A stretch of 45,110 nt of DNA. Source: a filamentous cyanobacterium CCP3 (GTDB taxonomy: Bacteria; Cyanobacteriota; Cyanobacteriia; Phormidesmidales; Phormidesmidaceae). Under the pieces are notes generated by a model that was not told where the DNA came from, did not search any database, and saw only the letters and a list, made by a program, of their open reading frames with translations. Numbering within the stretch: position 1 is the stretch's first letter; each line of letters begins with the position of its first letter. A program made the position numbers and the translations under genes. Location of the stretch: assembly GCA_003022385.1 (NCBI GenBank), contig PYGV01000012.1, forward strand, positions 1 to 45,110. The letters run 5' to 3'. Shown one piece after another: positions 1-9,389 of this stretch.

Positions 1-3000
1 CATCTCCAGATGCTCGATCAATGGCCGAGCGCCCTCAAAGAACGCCTCATAGAACCGCTGATCTGGCGACTGCACCAGCACGATCGCATCGGGATACTGC
101 TCTTTCACTTCCAAGTATTGCCGCATATCACTCGGCATCTGCGATCGCTCATCCTTCGGTTCCTGCTCCACTTCGGGTGCTGCCTGGGCCTGAAGCTGAG
201 CCTTAGCCGCCTCAGCAAACCCCTGCTGCACGATGTTTTTAGAGAAAATCTGAGCGAAGGCGCGATCGGGTAGCCGCGACTCCCCACCCCGCAAACTCTG
301 CACCGCCGTCTCCTTAAACTCGATGTGCCCCTCGCTCCGCACCCGAAACACCATCTCCGAGTCGATGAACATATCGCCGTTCTGAGTCAGGTAGTGGGTC
401 AGGTACAGCTCATTCCCCTGCCGCTCTACCACCAGCGGAATGAAGGGCTCATTCTCGATCCGCAGGTGAAACTCCTGGGAGGTCATCACCTCCTGCTCAA
501 TCCCGGCATTCCTCAAAAACCGCAAAATCCGCTTCTCCAGTTGGCCCATCGGGGGCAGATTGGGGACAACTGGGGACGCCAGATTTTCTGCTGGCTCTAT
601 GGGTTCTGGGCTGGGTTGACTGGTGATCGCAGGCACAACCGGCTGAGAAACAACTGGTGGCTTCACCTCCTGGATCTCCACCTTCTCCAACGTCGGCAGC
701 GAAACCCCCATTAACTGCCGCGCCACCTCCTTAAACTCAAACGCCGCCAGCGTGTAGTTCCGCTGGTGCATCACCACCCCCAGCACTCGCTCCAGCCGTT
801 CTGGCGGGATAACGACTTCCATGCGATCGGCCACCGAATAGAAATCCGAACCCGCCGCCGCAATTAGATCCTCATCCAGGTAATAGCGCCCACCCGACTC
901 CTTTGATTTCGGTGCTTGCAAAATGACCCCCTCCCCTGCCTGCTGTGGCTTCAGCAGCAACAACTCATCGAGGGTCTTCACCGTCCCCTGCCTATTGGTT
1001 AACTCCGTCAGGAACCGAAACACCTGCTGCGGCTCCTTCAAGGCCACTGGCTCCTTGGTCAGCTCCGACTCAATATCAAAGCCCTTGGGCATAATCAGCC
1101 CCTGGCAGACCTCGCCCCGGTAGTCGGTGTAGTTCACCAACTTGCCGTTGGAGTACTTCTCAAACGCCTTGATCAGGTTGCCGGTGAAGATTTGCCGATT
1201 GACCCGCCCCGCTTCCTGCTGCATGTCGAACAGCGAGTACACACTGTTGCCAAACCAGTCTTCGGCTTGAACCGTGGCATCGAGCGAGCCGCTCCGCCCC
1301 GTGTTGAACTTCGACAACGGCACCGTAATTTGCCGAGCGGAATCCGCGACAAGAATTCTGAGCTTCCAGCGATTGGGTGCCGCTGGACTGCCGGATCGCT
1401 TCTTGGCATCAGCCCCTGCCACCACCCCATAGAGAATCGTCTTGCTGGCCGGGGTTACCAACCGCAGTGGTGTCCCAGGCACAAAGGTTTCTAGGACGCC
1501 AGAGACATGAGTGAACTGCTGCTCAATGCGGTCGTTAAGTTTCTCAATTGCCTTGCTGTCTTCTTTTTGGGCCACTGCCGCCTGCCGGTAGCGATTGGTC
1601 TCCGCTTCCAACTCAGTAATGGTCGTCGCCACCTGTTGCCTGGCCAGCAGGGACAGGGCATCTGGGTCATGGGCATCCACCGCTGATACTTCAGCTAATC
1701 CCACCGACTCGCGAACCGCATTGATCGCCTGAAGCTGAGTCAGCGGCTTACTCTCACTCTTGGCCTCCACCAGTTCCAGATACACCGGCCCCGTGAACTC
1801 GCTGGCGGTCTCGCTATCATCGGCCATCACCTCCATCCGAGCCAGCGGCCTGGCCTCCAAATCCAGCTGATCCGCCTCCAGAATGTTCTCCCCCATCGCC
1901 CGCGCCTGATCCACCAGGTCGCAGTACTCCGACTCAATCAGGCTGTAGACCGCTTCTTGTTCAGCAATGGGCAACAGCGGAATCCGACCCGTCACCCTCT
2001 TGATTAGGGCAATATCGGAGGCATCGTTTTCGGCCTTGGCAGCAGGAAAATCTAGCTTGACATTGAGTTCTGGGTCATCGGCCAGCAACTCCGTAACCAC
2101 CTGCTCCCCGTAGGGATTCATAAAATCCACTACCGTGTTCAGCGAGATATCGGTTTCCCGCGCCGCCGTGGTGTTGGCATTCAGACTGGCCATCTTGCGA
2201 CAGAGGATCGCCCCCGGTCGCTTTTCTGCTGGAAGGTCACCCATCAATAAGGTGTAGGCAGGCAACGCTACCTGCCCAGTACGATGCACCCGGCCCAGCA
2301 TCTGCATGAACACGTTGATGTCCCGCTCCGCCTGGGCCACAATCATGTGGCGAGGCCGCTGATCAGCAAACTTCTCCGAGGCGTGCAGCGAGATGCCGGT
2401 CGAGCCCGAGCAGTTGAGCAGAATGACGTCTGCATCCCCGGCGTTGAAGCGGGCCACGGCATCGATCCTGCCCTTGGCTGTGGTTTCCTCCCCCAGCCGC
2501 ACCTTGTAGGCCATGGATCCATCGGCCCCATACTCAATGCCCGCCGTCCGCCCAGTGACTTCGGTAACCTGGTAGCCTGCCTGCTCTAGCTGCTGCTCAA
2601 TGTAGTCAATCGGGCTAATGGGAATGCTGCTAAAGTCGGACTCGCGAATACAGTCCAAGGCTTCCTCGTAGGCCAGAACGGCATCGGCTCCGAGTTGATC
2701 ATCGCTGAGGCGTAGCCGAGTGGAGTGGCCCCGGTAGTCTGTCACCACCACGTCCCTGGATCGCTCCAAATACCGTTCCAGTAGATCCCCAAAGGAGAGG
2801 CTCATGGCATCCCCAGGACTCAAATCTTGGGACTCCGCGTACTCCTCGATGAAGCTGCCCATGGTGTTGGCCACGGTAATTACCGGCTTTTCGCCCCTTT
2901 GGAGCGCTGCAATCGCCTCCTGCACCGTAGCGTCCGCCTTCTGGGCCAGCAATCCCTGCTCAATGCAGTTGTGCATCAGCGAGGTGAAGTTGGTACTCCT

Positions 3001-5685
3001 GGCTCCCACCTCGCCAATCGCCCCATCCTGCTTCAGGGCCTTCGCTTCCGCCTTGGCCTCATTACTGATCGCTTTTACCGCCTTCTGTTTGGCCCGGTCA
3101 AAGTCCTTAATCGCTCGCATCGCCGCCGAGAAGTCGTCCGCTACCTCCCGATCTACCGGGACGGTCTTGGCCTGAAACGAGATGCCCTCATAGGAGCGCT
3201 CCCGGCGCAGCATCTGCCCCGAAGCCACAAACTTACTGGCGACAATCTGCTGAAGCGGCACACCCCCACGGGTCAGGATGTTCTCCAGTGCCGTCATGCT
3301 GCTGACGCCCAGCCGCAAATCGGTGCGCCGGGCATAGAGATCCATCACATCGGCCCGTTTGGCGTAGGTGGCTGATGAGTAGAACACTCCCGATGACAGG
3401 TCGATGAGTTCCCGCACAAAGTCCGCCCGATCCGGTGGCCCCGCTTCCTTCCATCCGCCCTTGCTGCCCCCCGCCTGGTGGGCCTCATCCAGAATCAAAA
3501 TGGCATTGGGAGCCATCTTGCGCAAAAAGTTTCGCCGCAGCGGTTCCTTCTTCCCCACGGTCTGAATCTGGCTGTAGGTCGTAAACACCGCACTGTAGCG
3601 CCCCAGGTTCCCCCGCTGAATCATCGCCTGCATTTCCGCCTGCTGTTTGACGGCTCCTGCGGTCTTCAGCGCCGCGCCATTGGCCAGCGGAATTTCGGTA
3701 CCGCTATCGGTAATGAAGGGCGTAAACCGCCGCATCCCAATGTCGCCCACATCACGCATCATATCGGCGTAGAGGGGTTTGTCCTTGGTGATGAATAGGG
3801 CAATCATGCCCTGCTGCTGGGCGTAACGCATGATGCTGGCACAGATGCGGCCCTTGCCGATGCCGGTCTGGTCGCCCGTGATGAACCCCGCCCCCCGCTC
3901 AATGTTGCTGATCGCCAGGGCCGAAGCGTCCACCTGTTCAGCGCTGAAGTATCCGTGCAGTTCAGAAACAGACCCATAGCCCAGTCGAGTGGCCAAGTAT
4001 TCGTCAATATCGCCCTGCTGCTGCTCGAATCGCTCCAGCGCCTGCTGAGCCGCGCTAGCCATGTTGAAGGGAATCAGAGTCTGAGTTGAAAAGCCCTTGC
4101 TCTTGGGCACATAGGCCACCTGCCGGGGCTGGACATCGTAAGTGTCTGCCAGCGGAGCCACAGCTTCGCCAGTTGAAAGAGGAGTATTCATGGTGATTTC
4201 CGAGTGAGGTTCTATAGGCTCAGTTCGGCCAGCCACGTCTCTAGCGTGGTCTCGTCGTGCAGGCTGATCCAATCCAGATAGTCCGGATAGCTGGGGGTTA
4301 CGGGCGTTACCGGAAAGATCCCCCCGTAATAGCCGAGTCGTTCCTGAAACCGCCAGTTGCTCCGAATCAAGGTCTCCGCCCACTGCTGACGCCAATACTC
4401 TAGAGCGAAGTCTGGGTCGTCGTCCGGCTCCAGTATCGGAATCTCCTGAGCCCAGTCCAATTCGCTGAGAGTGGTGGCCAGCCCTTGTTGCGTCTCGATT
4501 TGGGAGGTTTCCGAGACCGAGTTCTGAATCATTCTGTCCAGCCGGGTTTGCATCAGCTGCAGGTAAGTCGATTTGCTTAGCTGCTCTAGAGCTGGTGGCA
4601 CTTTGACGATGAATAGCGTTCCCAGGCCCTCCAGTGTCCAGAGGTTGGGAAAGCTGGGGTACTGGCTGGTCATGAACGGGTACGTCCAGGGAGATACGGG
4701 CGTGGTGGATAGGTTCATGGGGAATCAACTCCTTAAGTTCAGCAAACGACTTGTAGATAATCGGTACATCAGCGGCAGGTAACGGGCGTTCCGACCGGCC
4801 TCGACCCTCAATCACAATCAAATCAATCGGAAAACCCGCGCCCTGTTTGCGGTACAGGTCACCCCAAATGGAAATGTGCTGGGTAACGGCGTACTGCTGG
4901 TACAGGGCATAGAAAAAACCTCGACTTTCCAGGGAGTTGTAGCGCTCAGACCGCAGCTCTTCATCCACCCCCAGCTTGCCGCCCAGGATTAGAACGGCGC
5001 GACCATCGTCCTTCATCGCTCCTAGAGCTTGAAACGCGATCGCCTGATCAATTTGGGTCGTCCCCCGCAGGTTGCCCGGCAACCTGAACCGCTTACGCTG
5101 CCCCTGCGCGTCTCGCACCGCGCCAAAGGGAGGATTGGCGATCACCACGTCATGCAGGCGTTCCGGCTGGTACTCCGCTGCGTCATGCTCCGTGACGGTG
5201 TAGCCTTGAACCCGCAAATCAGCGGCGCGATCTGGATTGAGTTCATTGACGCTCACCTGGGCAGGGTCAGTTCCCACCAGCAATGCGCCATGTCCGGCAG
5301 AGGGTTCGTAGACGGTGGTTTCGGGAGTAATGCCCGCCAGTGTAGAGGCCAAAAACGCGATAGGAATCGGCGTACTGTAAGCTTGCTGCAACACACTGGT
5401 TGAGGAGCGGACGTTTAGGGCTGGCTGGCGATCGTGCAACTCGATCAGCCGATCATAGGTGTCGTGAGTTGTCGCCGAGGTTAGAAGGATCCCATGGGCC
5501 GCTCGCACCACTGCCCCCTCCACCGCTTCATCCACCTGCTTCGCCAGCGCCGTGCCAGGATTGACCGGTGTGCCCAACACCAGCGCCGCCTGTTGTCGGG
5601 CGACGGTGATCGTCGTAAACCCTTCACCCCCCAGAAAGTGGGCGGTGAAATGGTTCACCATCTGCTGTTGGGCGTCTTCTATCAT
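1..5685 (-). CDS. Giant N6-adenine methyltransferase / strawberry-notch-type helicase reading frame, C-terminus off window
   Basis: One minus-strand frame is open from ATG 5685 to the window edge (1895 codons). The first ~320 residues form a DNA methyltransferase domain, with a SAM site YEPSAGHGALL near 126 and catalytic NPPF at 184-187. From ATG 4191 the frame encodes a strawberry-notch type helicase: Walker A-like GDQTGIGKGR, DEAH at residues 235-238 of that part, and a C-terminal helicase motif GRVHRTGQ near 633. Its last visible residues (1358-1397 from ATG 4191) resemble MutS domain I (QYLEVKEQYPD, then FYEAFFEGA). Between about 4719 and 4191 the frame has the composition of a non-coding shadow and a better ORF lies in another frame, so this may really be two genes, roughly 4719-5685 and 1-4191. 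ATG 5685 follows the preceding stop by 2 nt. Such proteins are typical of phages and conjugative elements. Confidence 0.7.
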   Translation of the reverse strand, partial: MIEDAQQQMVNHFTAHFLGGEGFTTITVARQQAALVLGTPVNPGTALAKQVDEAVEGAVVRAAHGILLTSATTHDTYDRLIELHDRQPALNVRSSTSVLQQAYSTPIPIAFLASTLAGITPETTVYEPSAGHGALLVGTDPAQVSVNELNPDRAADLRVQGYTVTEHDAAEYQPERLHDVVIANPPFGAVRDAQGQRKRFRLPGNLRGTTQIDQAIAFQALGAMKDDGRAVLILGGKLGVDEELRSERYNSLESRGFFYALYQQYAVTQHISIWGDLYRKQGAGFPIDLIVIEGRGRSERPLPAADVPIIYKSFAELKELIPHEPIHHARISLDVPVHDQPVPQLSQPLDTGGPGNAIHRQSATSSRAAKQIDLPAADANPAGQNDSELGLGNLPNRDATRAGHHSQRIGLGSGDSDTGAGRRPRLRSRVLASAVGGDLDSEQLAVSGTTRLLRGDLSGNARNPQLSGLSGLDQPARRDHARDVAGRTEPIEPHSEITMNTPLSTGEAVAPLADTYDVQPRQVAYVPKSKGFSTQTLIPFNMASAAQQALERFEQQQGDIDEYLATRLGYGSVSELHGYFSAEQVDASALAISNIERGAGFITGDQTGIGKGRICASIMRYAQQQGMIALFITKDKPLYADMMRDVGDIGMRRFTPFITDSGTEIPLANGAALKTAGAVKQQAEMQAMIQRGNLGRYSAVFTTYSQIQTVGKKEPLRRNFLRKMAPNAILILDEAHQAGGSKGGWKEAGPPDRADFVRELIDLSSGVFYSSATYAKRADVMDLYARRTDLRLGVSSMTALENILTRGGVPLQQIVASKFVASGQMLRRERSYEGISFQAKTVPVDREVADDFSAAMRAIKDFDRAKQKAVKAISNEAKAEAKALKQDGAIGEVGARSTNFTSLMHNCIEQGLLAQKADATVQEAIAALQRGEKPVITVANTMGSFIEEYAESQDLSPGDAMSLSFGDLLERYLERSRDVVVTDYRGHSTRLRLSDDQLGADAVLAYEEALDCIRESDFSSIPISPIDYIEQQLEQAGYQVTEVTGRTAGIEYGADGSMAYKVRLGEETTAKGRIDAVARFNAGDADVILLNCSGSTGISLHASEKFADQRPRHMIVAQAERDINVFMQMLGRVHRTGQVALPAYTLLMGDLPAEKRPGAILCRKMASLNANTTAARETDISLNTVVDFMNPYGEQVVTELLADDPELNVKLDFPAAKAENDASDIALIKRVTGRIPLLPIAEQEAVYSLIESEYCDLVDQARAMGENILEADQLDLEARPLARMEVMADDSETASEFTGPVYLELVEAKSESKPLTQLQAINAVRESVGLAEVSAVDAHDPDALSLLARQQVATTITELEAETNRYRQAAVAQKEDSKAIEKLNDRIEQQFTHVSGVLETFVPGTPLRLVTPASKTILYGVVAGADAKKRSGSPAAPNRWKLRILVADSARQITVPLSKFNTGRSGSLDATVQAEDWFGNSVYSLFDMQQEAGRVNRQIFTGNLIKAFEKYSNGKLVNYTDYRGEVCQGLIMPKGFDIESELTKEPVALKEPQQVFRFLTELTNRQGTVKTLDELLLLKPQQAGEGVILQAPKSKESGGRYYLDEDLIAAAGSDFYSVADRMEVVIPPERLERVLGVVMHQRNYTLAAFEFKEVARQLMGVSLPTLEKVEIQEVKPPVVSQPVVPAITSQPSPEPIEPAENLASPVVPNLPPMGQLEKRILRFLRNAGIEQEVMTSQEFHLRIENEPFIPLVVERQGNELYLTHYLTQNGDMFIDSEMVFRVRSEGHIEFKETAVQSLRGGESRLPDRAFAQIFSKNIVQQGFAEAAKAQLQAQAAPEVEQEPKDERSQMPSDMRQYLEVKEQYPDAIVLVQSPDQRFYEAFFEGARPLIEHLEM
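4212..4718 (-). CDS. Unknown 168-residue acidic, Trp-rich protein between the methyltransferase and helicase
   Basis: The 168-residue frame starts at ATG 4718, about 10 nt after a strong ribosome site AAGGAG, and ends 20 nt before the helicase ATG at 4191. Its composition is that of a folded soluble protein: many Trp, Tyr, Leu, Asp and Glu, with motifs such as EYWRQQWAETLIRSNWRFQ. The competing frame here is Gly/Arg/Ser/Ala rich, as expected for a shadow. I recognise no family. The gene is nested completely within the open frame that links the methyltransferase to the helicase. Automatic annotation would probably hide it behind the giant ORF. Its position suggests a role in DNA processing or anti-restriction during transfer, but this is inference only. 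Confidence 0.55.
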   Translation of the reverse strand: MNLSTTPVSPWTYPFMTSQYPSFPNLWTLEGLGTLFIVKVPPALEQLSKSTYLQLMQTRLDRMIQNSVSETSQIETQQGLATTLSELDWAQEIPILEPDDDPDFALEYWRQQWAETLIRSNWRFQERLGYYGGIFPVTPVTPSYPDYLDWISLHDETTLETWLAELSL

Positions 5686-5687
5686 CC

Positions 5688-7262
5688 CTACTCACCCATA
5701 GCCATACCCACGGCGCGGCTGCGTTGTCGGCTGTTAAGGGGCGTCACTGTCGCCGGTTGGTGCCGCTGCAAATCCTGGCTGAGTTCCCGGTCAATAAAGC
5801 GGAAGTAGGCCACATCCTTGGAGGTCAAAGCAGACCTGATTTTGCCGTTGTCAATGCTGAGAATCTGACCTCGCTCTCCCGCCTGAATTTTCAGGCTGTT
5901 GGGGGTCTCCTCAATCCGGTACTGGCTGCCCCCTTGGAAAACCCGCTTGCCCTGCACGTTGGGGCGACTGCCGGTGACATCGAGCAGTTTGCGGGCGGTT
6001 TTTGCTAGGGCCAGGGCAGTGAGATCACGGGTGATTCCCATGTCGCCCGCTGGCGCAAGGTTGCCCAATTGCCGTACCCGCATGGGGGGCTCGGGGGACA
6101 GACCATCAATCCCCTGAATCTGAATTTGCTGGCGGGCTTTCATGAAGTCGGCCTCTTGGGAGGCCACCATGTCGTTTTTGAGGATGTCTAACCCCCAGCG
6201 AGTTTTGCGAGCCGTCATCAACTCGATGCCTTCGCGATCTGAGACAGTGACCATGCGGCCCTTGGAGCTGACCACGTAGTTCTCCGCCACGTAGAAGCCT
6301 CGACCAGGGCTGTAGGCGGTGCCGTATTTCTGGAGCAAATCCACCGCTGTAGAGGCGACCTGCCGACTGCGGATATTAGCCGCCAGGGCCACCACCCGTT
6401 CGGTCAACTGCTGAGACGAGCGCCGCATCACCCGAGTGGTCTGCTGCATCCATTTCTGGGTAGCTTTTTCGACCACCTGCTGGTTCTGGCGCTCCATCAC
6501 ATTGAGGATAGAGACCACCTTGGGGGAGGCCATAGCCAGGGGCTGAGCCGCGACTCGGGTAGGCGCAGGCTGGCTAGCGGGTGATAAATTTTCTGGCTCT
6601 ACCAAAGACAGGGCAGGCTCGACCTTCTGGAGTAGGGGCACCTCGGATTCCGCTGCTGCTTTGATCGGAGACACGGGCATAGGAGTGGGAGACACAGCAT
6701 CCCCGACTCCAGGCGGAACGGCTGCTATTGGCTCCTCATGGGAGGCTTCCGCCTGAGGCACTTCCGCCTGAACAAGTGGATCGGGCTCTAGTCGGTTGGT
6801 CTCAACTGACCCCTTGCTCATCCGATAAACCAGTTCATCTCCGGCCTTGATGTTGATCGTCCCTTTGGCTCCAGTGGTCGCTTCAGCGCCCGCCTGCGGA
6901 GGCGCATCTACCGCCGCCTGGAGCAGCTTCAGCGTATTGGCATTGAGCTTGTTGACGGGGTCTTTATCGGCATAGCCTTCGCGGTAAACAATCTCGCGGC
7001 CCATCTTGATCTCGATGGGCTCAGCGACGGCTTGAGGCAGATCTAAAGCATCCTCGGCTTGCGCATCCGGGGTATTACTCTCAGAGTCCTGTTCCTTTTG
7101 TCGAGCGGCCTGGAGCCGCTCGCGCAGCATCTGGATAAATGCCTGTACAGCCTCGGCGGTCAATTGAGCCGTGGCCGCTGCCATTTCGCTAGAGGCCAGG
7201 GTAGTGTGAGCATAGTCCTGCTCGATTTGTTTCGCTTCTCCGGGATTCACTACGGCTTGCAT
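5688..7262 (-). CDS. Unknown 524-residue element protein with repeated IxIKxGxExVYR motif
   Basis: No family is recognised with confidence. The N-terminal ~70 residues are Ala/Gln/Glu rich and probably helical. Two copies of a short motif follow, EIKMGREIVYREG and NIKAGDELVYRMSKG. Then comes a long Pro/Ala/Val-rich linker (about 160-270) and a C-terminal part with basic and helical stretches (METs, Arg and Gln around 285-340). The C-terminus contains a segment around AVDLLQKYGTAYSPGRGF and TVSDREGIEL that looks like a small folded domain. It lies between the coupling protein and the methyltransferase/helicase and overlaps the preceding gene by 13 nt, so it belongs to the same operon. A DNA-processing or relaxosome accessory role is possible, but no catalytic His cluster of a relaxase is visible. 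Confidence 0.7.
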   Translation of the reverse strand: MQAVVNPGEAKQIEQDYAHTTLASSEMAAATAQLTAEAVQAFIQMLRERLQAARQKEQDSESNTPDAQAEDALDLPQAVAEPIEIKMGREIVYREGYADKDPVNKLNANTLKLLQAAVDAPPQAGAEATTGAKGTINIKAGDELVYRMSKGSVETNRLEPDPLVQAEVPQAEASHEEPIAAVPPGVGDAVSPTPMPVSPIKAAAESEVPLLQKVEPALSLVEPENLSPASQPAPTRVAAQPLAMASPKVVSILNVMERQNQQVVEKATQKWMQQTTRVMRRSSQQLTERVVALAANIRSRQVASTAVDLLQKYGTAYSPGRGFYVAENYVVSSKGRMVTVSDREGIELMTARKTRWGLDILKNDMVASQEADFMKARQQIQIQGIDGLSPEPPMRVRQLGNLAPAGDMGITRDLTALALAKTARKLLDVTGSRPNVQGKRVFQGGSQYRIEETPNSLKIQAGERGQILSIDNGKIRSALTSKDVAYFRFIDRELSQDLQRHQPATVTPLNSRQRSRAVGMAMGE

Positions 7263-7648
7263 GGTTCCTCCTTTAGGGGGTCTAGTCCTTCTAACTCCAT
7301 CAGGGGCATGATTGTGATGCGGTTAATCACCTCCAGCCCTTGAACCGAAAAGTAGGCGGTGTCGCCATCGATCAGCCACTCCACCAGGGTTGGCGTATAG
7401 TCAATATCCACATCGGCGCACTGGGCATGAATCCGCCCATCCCGCCAGTGAAACACCGTCACATCGTCGTACAGCAACTCAATCTCGCGAGGCACATAGT
7501 CAGCACCTAGAGGCGGCTGATCTAACACCAACGCCAGATCAGCAGCGATATTGGAGTAAGCCAGCAGGGCGGTGACCGTATCCACCGGCAGCTTCGCCCG
7601 CAGGGTCTGCGCCAGCATGAGATCGGGGGATTGAATCGTTGTTGTCAT
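7250..7648 (-). CDS. Unknown 132-residue soluble protein, T4SS operon
   Basis: This is a short soluble protein with no signal peptide or membrane segment. It is rich in Asp and hydrophobic residues (for example VDIDYTPTLVEWLIDGD), suggesting a small alpha/beta fold. It begins 10 nt downstream of the coupling-protein stop and overlaps the next gene by 13 nt, so it is translationally coupled in the transfer operon. I do not recognise a family. An accessory role with the coupling protein is only suggested by position. Confidence 0.65.
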   Translation of the reverse strand: MTTTIQSPDLMLAQTLRAKLPVDTVTALLAYSNIAADLALVLDQPPLGADYVPREIELLYDDVTVFHWRDGRIHAQCADVDIDYTPTLVEWLIDGDTAYFSVQGLEVINRITIMPLMELEGLDPLKEEPCKP

Positions 7649-7658
7649 GGGTTTTCTC

Positions 7659-9389
7659 CTAGAGCAAACTGCTGTATTTATCGATCAGGCCAGCGGGGTC
7701 GGGGTAGGCCGAGTTGACCGGGGCTTGGGGCTCCGGTAGCATCGCTTCCACCATCTGTCGCCGCTTTTCTAAATCAGCGGCAGTAGGCATCCGCTGGGGG
7801 CTGCGGCGCACCAAGCGAGCGTGGATCTTGGACCACAGAGCTTCGCTCCCCTCACTGGCCTGAATATCAGCCTTGGGAATTTTGATCGCCTGCTGGATGG
7901 GAATCGCGGCTTCCCCTCGGGAAGTAAAACCGGGGTTGATTAAAATGCATTTGCCCGGCGGCAGGCGGAGAAACTGGCTGGGTTCAAATAGTTTGCGGGT
8001 GCGCTCTTGATCAGAGATGGTGGTGCTGGACTTACCGCCACCACGATTGCGCGACTTTTGCTTGTGCTGGATTTCTTCGTCCCCCAGAAAGTCGGAGAAC
8101 ATGCGGGCCGCTTCGTATTCTTGGGGGTTGAAGACCGCTTTGGTGGCACAGGCTCCCAAGATGGCGCGAGCCAGTTCGCGACCGTAGGTTTTCTCTAACT
8201 GCACCAGGTTTTGGAAGCCGAGGATGACCGCCAGCCCATCCTCTCGGTTCTCGTTCAGCCACTGCACCAAGGTGGGCAGGTAGAGGGTGGGCAACTCGTC
8301 GATGGCGACAACTAGCGGATCTTGCCGACGTTGGGCCACATTGCGGGTGACCAGCATGTGCAGCACGGTGGCCACCAATGGCCCCACCACGTCCCGCCGT
8401 TCCCGATCCATCCCCAGAATGAGCAGCTGCTTGCCGGTCAAATCAAGGGGAATAGAGGTTTGACCACAGAAGGCCCCCAGTACCCCCTCTTTCATAAAAC
8501 GGGTGAAGGTCTCGCTGGCGCTGCCGACAATGCCGCTGGCCGTTTTCTCGGCATCCTTGACCCCGATGAGTTGATTAAAGGAAACTCGAATCCAGCTGTT
8601 CATGCCTTGAGCTGCCGCCACCCGGTTGCCCAGGTTGGTCAGCCCGAGCACCGCCTGGGCGGTGATGATGTCGGGATACTGAGTGGACTTGGCCAGCATC
8701 AGCAGGGCTTCTGTCAGCTGATCGCCAGCGGCGGCGAAGAAGCCATCCTCGGTGCTCTGGGTCATCAGCCGAAAGTTTTTGTTCAGCACCGTGGCAATTT
8801 GCCGCGCCATCTCGGCATCGGACTCGCTGCGCAGAAAGTCGATGGGGTTGCACACCTCGGATTCAGGAAAGCCAGGGGCTAGCACTCGCACGTCGTAGCC
8901 CAGTTTGGCGGCGTAGGCGGCATGGCGAGCACTTTGGGTCGGGTACTTAAAGTCGTACATTGCTACCGGTAGACCCTGGTCAAGGGCGGAGCGGATCAGC
9001 GGATCGATGACGCTGAAGGTTTTGCCGGAGCCTGGCCCACCACAAACGGCGATGCCCCGCTGGAGGTCGGGCAGGTATAGAGACCGGGCATCTTGCTTGC
9101 GGGTAGGCTTGCCAATGTAGAGGGAAACCGCGTTGCGCTTGCGCTCTTGAATTTGCCGCACCGCACGCTTGCGGGCGGCGGATTTTTCTTTGCTGCCACC
9201 AAAGCGGCTGGTGGCAAGCTTACCTTTCTTGCCTTGGCTCATCAGCGAGAAGGCGGCAATCAGAACGACACAGCCGAGCAGGGTGAGCCCTTGGCGGGAC
9301 TGGAGTGAGGTCACCAGCTGAGAAATGGATTGAGTAGAGGTGGAATCCACCTGACCCAGAATTGAGGGGTGTTCGGTGTAGTAACGCAT
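7659..9389 (-). CDS. virD4: Type IV coupling protein, VirD4/TraD/TraG family ATPase
   Basis: The 576-residue protein couples the relaxosome to the secretion channel at the inner membrane and pumps DNA with ATP. It has one clear membrane segment (about 36-50), shorter than the two usual in VirD4. Walker A GGPGSGKT lies at 117-124 and Walker B VVAIDELPTL near 350. Conserved family features follow, including AMFDFKYP-like text (residues around YDFKYPTQS) and QEYEAARMFSDFLG. The length is normal. The start overlaps the stop of the 9389-9907 gene by one base, which indicates coupling. The C-terminal ~70 residues are charged and variable, as in other members, where this region recognises the relaxosome. 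Confidence 0.93.
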   Translation of the reverse strand: MRYYTEHPSILGQVDSTSTQSISQLVTSLQSRQGLTLLGCVVLIAAFSLMSQGKKGKLATSRFGGSKEKSAARKRAVRQIQERKRNAVSLYIGKPTRKQDARSLYLPDLQRGIAVCGGPGSGKTFSVIDPLIRSALDQGLPVAMYDFKYPTQSARHAAYAAKLGYDVRVLAPGFPESEVCNPIDFLRSESDAEMARQIATVLNKNFRLMTQSTEDGFFAAAGDQLTEALLMLAKSTQYPDIITAQAVLGLTNLGNRVAAAQGMNSWIRVSFNQLIGVKDAEKTASGIVGSASETFTRFMKEGVLGAFCGQTSIPLDLTGKQLLILGMDRERRDVVGPLVATVLHMLVTRNVAQRRQDPLVVAIDELPTLYLPTLVQWLNENREDGLAVILGFQNLVQLEKTYGRELARAILGACATKAVFNPQEYEAARMFSDFLGDEEIQHKQKSRNRGGGKSSTTISDQERTRKLFEPSQFLRLPPGKCILINPGFTSRGEAAIPIQQAIKIPKADIQASEGSEALWSKIHARLVRRSPQRMPTAADLEKRRQMVEAMLPEPQAPVNSAYPDPAGLIDKYSSLL

